A stretch of DNA of 39,651 nucleotides from Ichthyophonus hoferi (Eukaryota; Opisthokonta; Ichthyosporea; Ichthyophonida; Ichthyophonidae), in NCBI GenBank assembly GCA_002751075.1, contig NAOQ01000013.1:63348-102998 (forward strand). Direction: 5' to 3'. Positions 21,995 through 33,897 of this stretch are shown piece after piece; positions within the stretch are counted from its first letter, which is position 1, and each line of letters starts with the position of its first letter. Under the pieces are notes generated by a model. That model did no database searches. It saw nothing but the letters and a program-made list of their open reading frames with translations, and had not been told where the DNA came from. The translations under genes and the position numbers were made by a program.

Positions 21995-24900
21995 TTTTGA
22001 TGCATTCATCCCTTGTGCTACATACTAGTGTTTTGATGCTGTAATTAATATATTACACAGTTCTGGTAGTTTGATGAACCATTATCCCAAACTAACTTCA
22101 GTATGGACTAAGCGCAATTAAAATAATTAGAAACGGCTTTTTGATTGGTTAAAATATTTCAAGATTAGATTTAGACCTAAAGCGTCTAATGCTTAATTTA
22201 ACGTAAAAAATCTATTCCTGGATTAAGATGTCAGGTAGGCCCTTGATCATCTCGTATACTTCAAATAAATATGACTTATCCATGAAGTAGACACGGAAAA
22301 ATAAAACTATTAACTTTTGAGGAAATTTGACTTTTTTTAACTTGAAGTAATTGTGTCTCTTATGAGTAGTAGTACTAAGGTTGAGGAAAACTAAATTACT
22401 GAAATGAATGTTTCATCAACCCTTATAGACAGGGTTATGGGATAACACAATTCCAGAAGCATGGTGTCCTCATGTTTGAATTCTGCTAAGGTGGAACACA
22501 ATTCAAGGACTACGTTAGCTGGGCCAATAGCCATGAGCCTATGTGAGCCTCAAGTTTGCATAGCAACAAGTGAGAAGAAGGGGAGAGCTCCCACTACAGC
22601 TATAATTTCTTTCTTTTAGGGTTTTGAAAGTGGCAGACATTTCAAGACTAGGCCACATATTTTCAAGTCCTTGTGTTACATGCGAATTTTATTCACCTGC
22701 TAAATGACCATTCTGAGGATAAGCTGTCATTTATCATTTATTGAGGCCTTCAATCAGCAATAATGGGAATGCCCCTTATTAGAAAGGTGTAGTGGAAAAC
22801 TTGTATGTCAGCCTGAAGATCACTAAACAAGAATCTCTGGCTGTTTCTCGGGAGAAGCTGGAAGCTCACTATGAGATGCATAGCCATAGGTATCTGGTGA
22901 GATTTCCTAGATACTTTCAGGAAGCACTGTTGGGTCCCATTGATTTAGCATTATAATGCATCAAATAGCAATTGCCAACCATGGCCAAACTTGAGAACCC
23001 GGGGATTACCCAGAATCCCATTATGACCGGCCTGCACAACCTGCATCCTATTTACAAGAGTAATTAGTACAAAACATTTTGTGCCTCTTATGGATGTGGC
23101 CAGAATGCTATTTACAACACTTTTGCATTTACAGAAACTGTTAAGAATGGGATTCAAATGATTGAACCATGTCCAGTAGGTCTGAAACCTCAGTTATGTA
23201 TGAAAAGTTTTATCGGAAATATGTAGTTAAGGGGACTTGTTTTTATTGTGAAAAGAGGTGCTATAAAAAGCCCAACAGTCTTGAGTTTAAAAAGTGCAGG
23301 GACAAAATGGACTGGAACAGTAAGGATTCAACATATTGGAACCAGGACTATGACAGTAAAGGGTCATTATTTCAAGGCCAGGACTAGAAGATTTGCCAGC
23401 AGCATGACAATGAGAAAACTTATCAATTCAATGAGTGAAGAACTTGGAGAAATAATACCAAGGACAGGAAGGAGTATTATAACAGGTTTATAAAAACTGT
23501 AGAGTTTGCTGATGAACCTGAGATAGAAGGTTTTTTAAACTACATGGGAATTATTACCTCCTTGGTTCTGTCTAGTGGGGCCTCTTGGTGTGTTTTTAAG
23601 CATTGAATATGTTTGGCTAATGCTGATCAATTCTGGACCTAGGTCCATTACCAGAAAAAACTATTGGTCCCAAAATTTAGAAGGGCCATGAAGAAAGCCA
23701 AATGGTAGGCCTTCTACATAACTATTTGGCATTCCAAGTATTACATTTTGGACAACTTTGACCCCAAGAGGGTGCATGATATAACTAAATAGAACAATGA
23801 AATGAACAAATAGTTACAATCAAGCACAGAGTGTCAAGGACAGTTTCCGAATTAATCTTCATGTATTGAGAGTATAGGACCAACTGGTGCCCTTTCCAGT
23901 AATGATCTGTTTTAATCTAATGTTAAAGGCAAGATTCCAGATAATATTGTTTTGTATGATATAGGCATAAACATTTCTTTAGTAAATCACTGTGATGCCT
24001 TATTGGTAAAAGACTGGCTTGACATATGGACCCCTGTAAAGTAGGGGTCAAATAGGGATGCTTGCTCTGCAGGTCATGGTACGATGGTACAGTAATCATT
24101 GATACTATCATTAAGGGTGTGTATGGGAAACTATTTGGGGAGAATATTTTGCCTTGGTTTTTAAGAAATACACGGGGTAATTTATTTTCTGAAGATGATA
24201 GAAAGGTTTGTGACATGGATATCATGCCCGGGGACACGAAGATGGACAAATGGCTGGTGGAACTTAAAAAAGTGGCAATTTCAAAACTTAAGTATCATTT
24301 TGGATAAGCGCATTTTAAACATTGATAAAGCGGGTTCCATAATTCTATAGACTTCCCAGGTGAAAACATAAAACGAACCAGTAAAGTTCCTGTTTTAATA
24401 AAAAGGCTCAACCCTTCCAAATCCCTATTTTCTGACACTCATACTTCTAATGACTTTTTAAATTTAGAAAACAAATTAATATATGATAAACCTATGACCA
24501 ATACTTCTTTTTTCATGCCAAATTTCCAGCCAACTCCAAAAATCTATTCTGTGGACCAATCATTTTCCTGTGGAGAATTGATTCCAAAAAGTAGTTTGCC
24601 AATTATCACAGTATGTAATATTCTCAAATGCCTACTAAAGAGATTTCAAATGCTCACAATTCTTCATCTAGCCATACTGCAGGTTTGCTTTCTGATATTT
24701 TTGATGAAAATGATTTTTGAACTTCTGAAGACAATACTTCTAATGTGTAGTGAGCTTGCTATAAAAATGGAATTTCCTAGGCAGGATAAATTTAGCCCTC
24801 AAACCATTATTTAGGTTCTACATCTCCAATTGGCAGTTACTTTTTTATTCCATTCTTTGGTTAATCAGTGCAACTAAGTGATTTTTTGTCTTTGTATCTC

Positions 24901-26345
24901 CGATTGATGAATCAGAGGAGGGACTAGTGAAACTTGATAGTTATCAAGACACTCCTTTTTAACGGTTTGCTTGATCCTAACCAGTATTATATAAAAATCA
25001 CTGAAGTACTGGCACGATTTCCAGTTTGGCAAAAAAATGATTTCATAATGGGGCTACAGTTTCACACAAGGGTCCCGATATGATCCAAATCTCCCTCATT
25101 AGGATAAGAATAATTTTTCTATAGATGCTTATGTTGTCCAAACTGTTATTGAGTTTATACATGGTTTTGGTGATGATATTGTGTTGCTTATGATTAAGTA
25201 TATCAAGGAAATAATAAGTAGCTTTAAAAAGGGTACCCTGTCAGGTAAAAGAGAATTATCTGTTATTTTTGGTTTTAAGGTAGATGATTATTTAGCAGGT
25301 ATTCCAGTAGATAAAAATTTATATCAATGATGCATAGGAAGTTTATTGTGGGTTCAAAGGACCGTTAGATTTAAAATCCAGTTATATCACTTGTTGCCTA
25401 GCTAAGTTTAATGTCAAGTTCAATGAGTGACACATGAAACCAAAGAGACGGGTCTATGCCTATTTATGGGATGCTGCGAGTTTGGGTATCATTTATTTTT
25501 CCGTTTATGGTGTTCTTGAGTTACACTCCAATTAGGACTTCATGGGGTCTGAGGGGACATAAGATCAACCAGCAGCATAATTGCCGTGATTGGAGGGTCA
25601 TCAGTTGCCTGGAGAAATCATATGCAGAGCCTGCATGTGTTATCATCCGCTGAAGCAAAGTTTATTGAACTATCTGAAGCAAGTAGTGAATATATATAGT
25701 TAGAAAATTTTATAGAGGAACACGCATGAAAGAGCAATTTCCTGTTATCATAAAATGGGACAACATCTCAGTAATCATAATAGCAGAAACTACAGTTCTG
25801 AGTGCCAGAACAAAACTCATCACATTGAAGCAGTGCTACATCAAAGAAAGGGTTTTAAAAAGGGAAATTCATCTGTAATATATCAACACTCTTGAGAGCT
25901 AGGCATAAATTATAACCAAGGCTTTAGGAACTGTTGAATTTAACTAAGGTGTTCAACATTTAGGTATGATAGATACTAGCTCTTTATCTTTGCAATAGTA
26001 TGTATTAGTAGTATACATAGTTTTGGGCAAAAGTTACATACAATTTTAGTGTTTCGATTTTATATTTACGTAGTATATTACAGAATTGTAGTGATTTGAT
26101 GGGCCATTATCCCAAACCAATTTAAGTGGGATCAACGCAATTAGAATTATTAGAAACGGATTTCTTATTGGTTATAATGTTTCAAGATTAGCTTTAGGCT
26201 TGAAACGTTCAGTTCAGTTCAATGCTTAGTTTAATAAAAGCAAACCTATTCTTAAATTAAAATATTAAGTATACCCTCGCTCATCTCTTCATTGTAAGCA
26301 CACTTTATAAATATGTTTTACCCGCCGAAAGTAGACAGACAAATA
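21995..26345 (+). mobile_element. Ty1/copia fossil with two recognisable LTRs
   Basis: Plus-strand copia relic of about 4.3 kb. The LTRs are at about 21995-22295 and 25985-26340; they share a CCATTATCCCAAAC block, AATTAGAA-TATTAGAAACGG and a TTTCAAGATTAG block, but differ at many positions. Between them lie gag with a CCHC-type knuckle region (about 23235-23300, FYCEK), protease and integrase remnants, reverse transcriptase (about 24850-25300) and RNase H (about 25330-25900) with a recognisable SLLWVQRTVR segment. It is broken in many places. LTR divergence implies considerable age, though no number is offered. Confidence 0.8.
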
Positions 26346-28990
26346 AAGTCACTAATTTCTGAATAAATTTAACGGTTATGACCTGGAAGCAACTATGTCT
26401 AATATGAATAACAATACTACCAAGGTTAAGGAGAACTTCATTATTGGAATATATGTTTCAACCCTTCTATGCAACTTGTTTTTCTCAACTGCAAATTACT
26501 CTACACTACATAAATATTATTTTCTAAAACCTAAACCTTTGATTCAAATTGATACTGATTTTCTATCTCATTTTATTATAGAGCTACAGTCAATAATGCA
26601 ACCATACTTTTACAATTTATATTTTAATGTTTTAGCCTCGTTGCTTATGAATATTTTTCGGAAATCTTACTTAGTAGGATTTTTATAATAAAGCAATCCC
26701 AATGTTAAGCAAAAATTTATACGCAATCAGCATTATCCCCTTTATGTTGATAAGAGATCCAACTACACCTAACTATTTTAATCAATGGTGCACCCAAACA
26801 TACTCCGTCGTACGTTTAAAGTTTGCCTTACTACAACCACATGCAAGGTGATCATTGATGTTGGTTGGCATTGGGTCTTCTGCTCTTTGCACTTTTAACT
26901 CGTACTACATTTCCCAAGCATTATCTTCAACTTCATATCAAATGTTAAGTCTAATAGCAAAGTTTTATAGCATTCATTGTGTTCCAAGTGCACCAAATAA
27001 TGTGTGGGGTTGGTGAGAATAAAAATATGATAATAAATAGATCGGTTATGCAATTAAATTTAGTATTTGAAGTAGTTAGCTGACTATATAAAATTAATGG
27101 TAAACAGCAAGTTCTAGCAGTGAATCAGAGTTAATCACGACTAATTTGTACAATAAAGCCAATCAAGCCTAATCTTGAGGGTTGTGCTCATTCACGAACT
27201 AATGATACAAACACAAGCAATAGCTATATATAGATTAAATTATACATAAAGAAAATAAACTTTACCATGTATACATGATAATGTACAATAATAGTTTACA
27301 TGATATAGTATATATTACTAAATGGCGCATTTAGTTTCAGTAACCCTAAAAACTAATATTAGCATAAGAGCAATAGTAGTACTTCTTAGTGATCCACACA
27401 GTGGTGGCTTATGCACGATCGAATCATGTAATTAGTTTATTATAAACGGAGGGGCAGTATTTAGTTTAAACAACTCAACGTTTAGATTGATTTAGGAAAG
27501 ACTAAATATTAATTGGTTTGATATTTTTACTATTAATAGAAATAATTCATTCGTAGTGATTCGACTTAATTAGCAAGATGTAGTAAATAAATCAATTGCC
27601 ACTTGCGAGCGGTTCACAGCTTACTTCTACCACGTCAAATCAATGGCCAGTTATGTTTTTCTGGTTGATTGGTTCATCCTTAATTATTCAATGTGACTTG
27701 AACACAAGTAGGTGGATAATTCCATTAAAACACGTGCATATAGTCTTTAAATCATTATCTCGAGAGATACTTCATTGGGATAAACTAATGGCTTCCTCCA
27801 GAAAATAATTTCTTACTAGTAATTTCATCAATAATCTCCGGATTACTAAATTGAAATTAAAAATATGGATAAAGAATTTTCTGATTACATGTTACCGTTT
27901 AATCATTCCAATATAAGATGTATACATGGAATGTGCCAGAGTATAAAACACTAAAAACAGGGTAAAAAAGTTTATTTGATGCAGCTGGATTCTTTATAAT
28001 GCATGCAACAGTATTCGTGATATAAATCCATTCTTCATAATTTGATTTAATTCAATAGCTATAATTATGTAAGCCCGACTATCCCTGTCTTTTTGTCTAT
28101 TTTTTCAACCATGTTCCATGGAATAAAGAAAGCTATAATATAGTCTCCATATTAAACTAGAGCAATTATGCCTTATTCCAAGTATCTGTCACAATACGTC
28201 TTTTAATATATGCTCTACCACCACAGTGATATACTGTTACTGAGGACCGTCCAAATTAAAAATTTACCCATCAATTGCATATATTGCCCCCAAATCAAAT
28301 TAATATCATTGTGTCATCATTTTAATTATATATTCATTAAAATTATTGATAAAGTGCCTTACTGACGGATCCAACTTGCTGTCCAGAAAGTACACTTTTT
28401 CCATTATTTTCTGATGTTTATGACATGACTAAGATAAAGTAGTTATTCTGTTTACAGTCGAACGAATGAAACAGTTAAAGATGAGGTCTACGTTATATGG
28501 GATGTCGACCAGGATATAATTTTACCTATAGGAATGCGACTACCTTTATCGTCATATATCATATGTGATTGGATTAGTTATGACAAACTTAGCTTGTTGG
28601 CTATATACAGGTAACCAATCGGACGAAGCTTCCTTTATCAATAACTCCACAAAAATTGTTACTGGCATCCAAACAATATGCAAGTCTAGTTACCCGTAAT
28701 CCGGTAGTAACCCATGAATCGGCGAGTGCGCGCCCAACTTCCAAAATTTAACAATTAAAATAGCCTTTAGGCCTGGAGAAATACGGCATAACTAGTCCAA
28801 TCAAACCAACCACTCAATCATTTTCTGAAAACTAAGAGTCATGTCAATGCTCATATTGAAAACTATTTTCAAACTGCATATCCAGAATTTTACTGCCATT
28901 AATATTGCACTATCAGTAAGATATTCATTTACCTTATATTCTAAATGGATATACATAGCATATACAATACAAAAATGTACAAATACAACG
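26346..28990. other. AT-rich region, one doubtful small ORF
   Basis: Apart from the 97-codon frame at 26395-26688 listed separately, nothing was recognised. A plus-strand 70-codon frame at 27596-27808 has no supporting feature. Confidence 0.5.
26395..26688 (+). CDS. hypothetical small membrane-associated protein
   Basis: A 97-codon frame opens with a true ATG just after the copia LTR. The N-terminus MSNMNNNTTKVKEN has two overlapping N-glycosylation sequons and is followed by a hydrophobic stretch, IIGIYVSTLLCNLFF, that could be a membrane segment. A second hydrophobic area lies at the C-terminus. There is no recognisable domain. In DNA this AT-rich, a hydrophobic frame of this length can arise by chance, so it may be spurious or one exon of a longer gene. 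Confidence 0.3.
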   Translation: MSNMNNNTTKVKENFIIGIYVSTLLCNLFFSTANYSTLHKYYFLKPKPLIQIDTDFLSHFIIELQSIMQPYFYNLYFNVLASLLMNIFRKSYLVGFL

Positions 28991-29001
28991 ATAAGATAAT
29001 G

Positions 29002-29319
29002 CTAATTATGGAAATACATAGGTGAATCTCTAACCGACGTTTTATATGGAAAATGAATCAATGATGAAACTAGAACTATTATATCCACAACTACACAAGA
29101 ATGCCAGATAATCATGACTGCGAATCTCTGTGAATTCCCGAACACATCAGAACCATGGCTGTAGCTGAAAACTATACGCTTTATGGTCATGATATGCAGT
29201 TTCAGCTTCCCTAAAAATATTATTAAATTTTTAAGTATAATTAATGAAAATAGTAGTATAGCCATTAAATACTCTCCATAAAGTAAATAAAATACACAAA
29301 TTAATTGAAAAGGTTCCAA
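29002..29319 (-). CDS. possible membrane-protein exon with two hydrophobic helices
   Basis: A minus-strand open stretch of 105 codons holds two plausible membrane helices, YLMAILLFSLIILKNLIIFL and the segment around VMIIWHSCVVVDIIVLVSSL. They are separated by a basic loop (KLKLHIMTIKRI). The spacing is reminiscent of neighbouring helices of a seven-helix receptor, but no family-defining motif (for example DRY or NPxxY) is visible. A first in-frame ATG encodes the M of LMAILL; no ATG opens the full frame. It could be an exon of a spliced gene, a pseudogene fragment or chance. Confidence 0.3.
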   Translation of the reverse strand: MEPFQLICVFYLLYGEYLMAILLFSLIILKNLIIFLGKLKLHIMTIKRIVFSYSHGSDVFGNSQRFAVMIIWHSCVVVDIIVLVSSLIHFPYKTSVRDSPMYFHN

Positions 29320-29329
29320 ATTATAACAT

Positions 29330-31205
29330 GCTCCTTATATGATCATATGAACATAATTTATTTATTATGGTGTGGGATGTATAGTATATTATATTGTAAT
29401 TCAATTTTTAAAAAGTCCTGTAACAAACACCAGTCACCTACTCATCTCTAAAAACATATCTATATATTACCATGCAAACAATAATAAAACGCAACAACAA
29501 ATAAACTAGACACATATCCACTACATATTTTAAAGAATGAGCCGATGAAGAAAAATACACCTACTCGAAAGAACAAGAAGATCACAAAAAGTATACCTAT
29601 ATGGACAAAATTATTGACTGATATCGATCAAAACATCGTCAAATGGCAGAAATTTTAGAAAAAGTGACAATTTAAGTATAAAGAAAACAAAAAAAATTAA
29701 CAATCAATGTAGTAACGAACCCAAGTATTCCATTATAAACCTTTAAGGTCTTTGACTGAACAAAGTCTGAGAAGGCAACTGAAGGTAAAGTCATGTCTCT
29801 TATCGTACTTCCAATTAGTACTTAGCACAAGGAGTCGGACGAGCCCCTGGAAACCAAATTTGCCATTTTATCTTCCTTCCTATGCTCGGAGAAAGTTATA
29901 ATATTAACCGAGCAATCTATTTCTAGCAAGCAGCCATTTGCTTGTTGCAACCGTAAATCGAACAAGAATTTTCCTATTATATTTTCCTTTTTAGAGGTAT
30001 TTAATAATTATTCAGTATCGGTTTGTAATGCACCAACAGTTACTTTTCATAATTATTTTAAAAATGCTTACGCAATCGAAATAAGCAGTACAGCATACGA
30101 TCTTACAGATATGTTTTTATGCAAATCTGACTAAAAACTAAGCATAACTCGGGACTACCCGATAAATTACCTAGCCATCCAACTAGCTCACTTTGTATCC
30201 TTGGAATATCTGACCAATAATAAACAAGAATCTCATGCATGGGCTTGACAACAACATCTATTATGAGCCAATAAGCACAATTGGGTCCTTAAGAGACATT
30301 TTGTTTGGCGAAATAATGTATGTCTATACATATATATATATATATATATATGATTAAATATTAAAGTTTGCATATGGATTTCAATAAAAATTTAAAATAA
30401 TTTTTTTAAATTAGTAATCTAAAATAAAAATAATTTTTTGTAATATGTATATCGAATATCTGGTCTGGTAATTTACCAAAATGTCAATAGGCAGCAAATG
30501 GCTCATTGCAGAGCAAGCATCTAGAAGGCCATCGTACCTTATATAGGAATAAGAATGCTGGCTACATACTTGTAATTCAAACGAATTTATTGGTTCATTT
30601 AAATTGTTTTAGATATCTTATTGGATAGTAGCTCGTTTGAGCCCCGGCGATCATGTTTACAACTTCTAAAAAACAAAAAGCAATAGGAAAAGTTCATCAG
30701 TTCGTTTGAATTTACTGTAATTTTGGTTTTTAGTGTTTTTTTAATTCTGCAATAATTTTAACTTACAAGTTCCTACGTATTTAAAAAGGTATTCCATGTT
30801 AAATAATGTACAAATACAAGAACTTGTCCTATTGGGGAGAACCAAATATTTATTTTGTGTAAATCTGATTGAACAATCCCATAAAATATTCAAGCCAATA
30901 ACATTTTAGCTTATTTCACCAATCATATAAATAAGTTGCAAAATTAATAAGTATTCGCTGGCAATCATATGCATGACTCTGAGCAACTAGTGAACTAGTA
31001 AGGTGTGAGACTGCTTTCAGAATAATATATAGTTCTATTGACTTGTAAAACTTCAAATTTATAAGTCACAAAAATAAAGCATGATAATAGAATTTTCCGA
31101 GGGCTTTGAAATAGTAAATGAAAAAGATTGAGTGTTTTATAAGCAAATTAGCAATATTTTGGGGCGAAAATAAAGGATCCCAGGCACGAAAATAATTACT
31201 AAAGC
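29330..31205. other. AT-rich intergenic region
   Basis: A TA dinucleotide run lies at about 30329-30351. No coding region was recognised. Confidence 0.55.
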
Positions 31206-31435
31206 AGCCAATGGAAAGTAAAGTATTAGCCAGTGGGGCTACTATTGACCAATAGGGAGATTATGAATGATAATCAAACAATAGGCGAGTGATCTGAGGT
31301 AGATTGGATTTACTCACCCGTTACAAGTAGTGACACACAAGCATAAATTAAATCATTCTGGTATTGGCTACTAAATGTTCATCATTTAACCAACCTGCCT
31401 CTGATAATACCTATACGCGAACCTTTGCATTGGTA
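31206..31435 (+). promoter_or_regulatory. cluster of five CCAAT/ATTGG boxes upstream of the second zinc-finger gene
   Basis: CCAAT occurs at 31208-31212 and 31249-31253, and the reverse form ATTGG at 31303-31307, 31363-31367 and 31429-31433. All lie within 290 bases before the ATG at 31495. CCAAT is the core site of NF-Y/HAP. The density suggests a promoter, but this is inferred from motifs alone. Confidence 0.5.
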
Positions 31436-31494
31436 TTTGCCGAAAAACTAAAGTGATAGAAGATTAGAATTTTAATAGCTAACTACTGGAAAAC

Positions 31495-31959
31495 ATGGGG
31501 CACCTAACACCTATAATTCCTTTGGAAAAATCATTGCCAAATACGCCACCTGTGGATATTCGAGTTCCACTCACACCTAGAACACGTAGACCAAAAAAGG
31601 AACTTGATTGTAAATTTGTGTGCCCCATCCCTGAGTGCACAAGAAGATATGCCTTGCGTAATAGTCTTCACCAGCACTTGCGGAAGACACATAACATTCA
31701 ATTTCCAGCCTCTAGTCGAGGTCGGCCTAGAGGAAGTAAAGCTATACCAGTAAATATCACTCCCCTTATTGTTGATAACCCAGTGCAGCAGAGTGAAGAA
31801 GTTTATAGATCCACAAATCTTTCACTTGATGGCTGTAGTTCTGAAAACAGCTCGTATCCTATGGGTTGGTCTGCCAGCAGCAATGTCAACCATCCTATCA
31901 ATGACCCTTCTGCTGCCACAAGGACGGGATTTAAAAAATTCAATATATGGAAGCAATAA
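31495..31959 (+). CDS. C2H2 zinc-finger protein with AT-hook
   Basis: A 154-residue intronless gene. The finger uses Cys43, Cys48, His61 and His66 (C-x4-C-x12-H-x4-H), with Tyr52 and Leu58 as the core residues. A basic TPRTRRPKK arm precedes it, and a textbook AT-hook, RGRPRGSK, follows at residues 75-82. The C-terminal 70 residues are Ser/Asn-rich and probably disordered. The region from the basic arm through the finger matches the protein at 8511-9677 closely: PRTRRPK, then CP, Y-A-L-x-N-S-L, H-L-x-K-x-H-N-I. The two are therefore paralogues, and the shared N-termini support the start codon. The AT-hook gives minor-groove binding in known families, so this copy could bind AT-rich DNA through two modules. 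It lacks the 48-residue repeats of its paralogue. A transcription-regulatory role is inferred. Confidence 0.86.
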   Translation: MGHLTPIIPLEKSLPNTPPVDIRVPLTPRTRRPKKELDCKFVCPIPECTRRYALRNSLHQHLRKTHNIQFPASSRGRPRGSKAIPVNITPLIVDNPVQQSEEVYRSTNLSLDGCSSENSSYPMGWSASSNVNHPINDPSAATRTGFKKFNIWKQ

Positions 31960-33890
31960 TAGCAGCTGCATTTACAACATAAAACATTGGTACCAAGAGA
32001 GTGTGCGGGTGTGCACATCAACTGGTCGCTTTAGGCACCCATGTCTTCCATTTACTACACAATCAACTGTAACTGTAAATGCCTTTTCTTTTAATTAGGT
32101 GGATATTTTTTAATGGGCGAATGACCTTTTTTCATGGCTGCAATTACTGGTTTTATAAGTCGTAGGTTGCGGTTTCTAAGCCTCTCAATTTGTTTAAAAA
32201 TACAGATAACGAAGTTCTTATATAAAATACAGGTTAATAAAAAGTGCAACAATGCCATTATGATATAACATATAAACGGGGTTGACTGAAAATGCTTGTA
32301 TCATTGCAATATTTAAAGTACTCAAACGTGCAACTGATATATAATATTGAATCCGGGTTGACATCAGTACATGCGTCTACACTAAATAAAATTTAAATTA
32401 TGCGTAATTATATTATATTATAACTCGCTTAGTCAGACCTGATATATCATGTTCTGGGCTGAATTAACTGTAGATTTCTGTTTTTAAAAAATTGAAGTCT
32501 TGCATTACTTTGCTGGGACCCAATGTCTTTCCTGAAAAGTATGGCCTCCCATTGGGGTTTTTGCTAGTTAACCAGTGTAGTGGTGGACTGCAATAATTTT
32601 GCACATTGAAAATAGTTTAGATTCCAATGAACCCGACCATACAGATGACTTGGGAAGTAGGTAGAAAGTCATTATAATAGTAGCTATATGTATAGATTAT
32701 TTATCTAGTATTTTTGAAGTTTCCCCTACGCTTTTTTCATAAAGAAACAAAGCTGGGCATATAGACTTAAAATGGGTTATAGGGACGGTAATATACAATA
32801 CATAAATACATTTATATTCCCTATAATTTATTGATTTGGTTGGCAAATTCATTTTATACACAACCTTTATGTATTTTTTTCCTTTGTATCTACTGCTTTT
32901 GATATTCGAGTTTAATCCCTAAATGTATGATTTAACCCAAATACGCCAATATTTTTTAAATTGGGTTTTATGATCCAAATTTTAGCCTTTGTTTTCATTA
33001 TTGAACAAAGTCATAGATTCACCCCAATATCGGTAATAATCTCACACGATAAATTTAAGAGTTCCATGACATCTATTATAATGTGCATCGTTCATTGCTA
33101 GCCTCTTAACAAAAACTATTTCTCCAGCTAAACTAATTAGCTGTCCTGTAGCTAGAAATCAAGATATATTTTTTTAAAAAAGATAGCAAATGAAAGGTCG
33201 CCATCCGCAATTTAAATCGTATGAAGCTAGTACTTTATTATTCTACAGAATCAGACTCGGTATTACCTTCTTCAAACTTAGGTTGTATAATCACATCAAC
33301 TACCTAAACTTAAGCTAAATCATGCTAAGAATAAATCAAACCCACGAATAGATCCAAACGGGCCAATACAAGATGATCATCTGTAGAGAGGTTACCTAGT
33401 TAGAATCATGCTATTACCCTCAGCAGTCGGCAACCTCACTACAGCCTATAATGATGCCTTACACATACACGCATGCATATACATGAACATGAATGTACTT
33501 ATTTATTTGTAAAGAAAAAAGTGTCGGAAAACATGAAGAAAAAGTCTAGCCACTCGAGTACAAATGAAATTAAAGAATACAGGGCGCCCATATATCACAT
33601 TGCAACAAATATTAAATACATCTTTTATTGTCATTGTACGTATCTTCTTTAATATATGTTTTTAGATCATGCGTTTTTTTACTCATACATTGGTTAATCT
33701 GAGTAGAAAGTAGAAAGTACACAGTTGTATAACTCCTTGAACGCCAAAACCTAAAATTAAGACCACATAAAGTTTTTCCTCATATAGTGAACACTAGGAC
33801 GCATAAACGTAAATAAGAGGTAATTGAGACTAATAATACAAAGACAGAAAAAAAAATGAAACATATTATCAACTCACCATTTCCAACACA
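31960..33890. other. AT-rich intergenic region
   Basis: Nothing coding was recognised. Overlapping frames just downstream of the zinc-finger gene are shadows of it. Confidence 0.6.
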
Positions 33891-33897
33891 TTTATTA

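Noticed and set aside
31769-32098. Frames overlapping the end of the second zinc-finger gene on both strands
   Set aside because: No motif; the zinc-finger frame explains the composition and its stop is clear.
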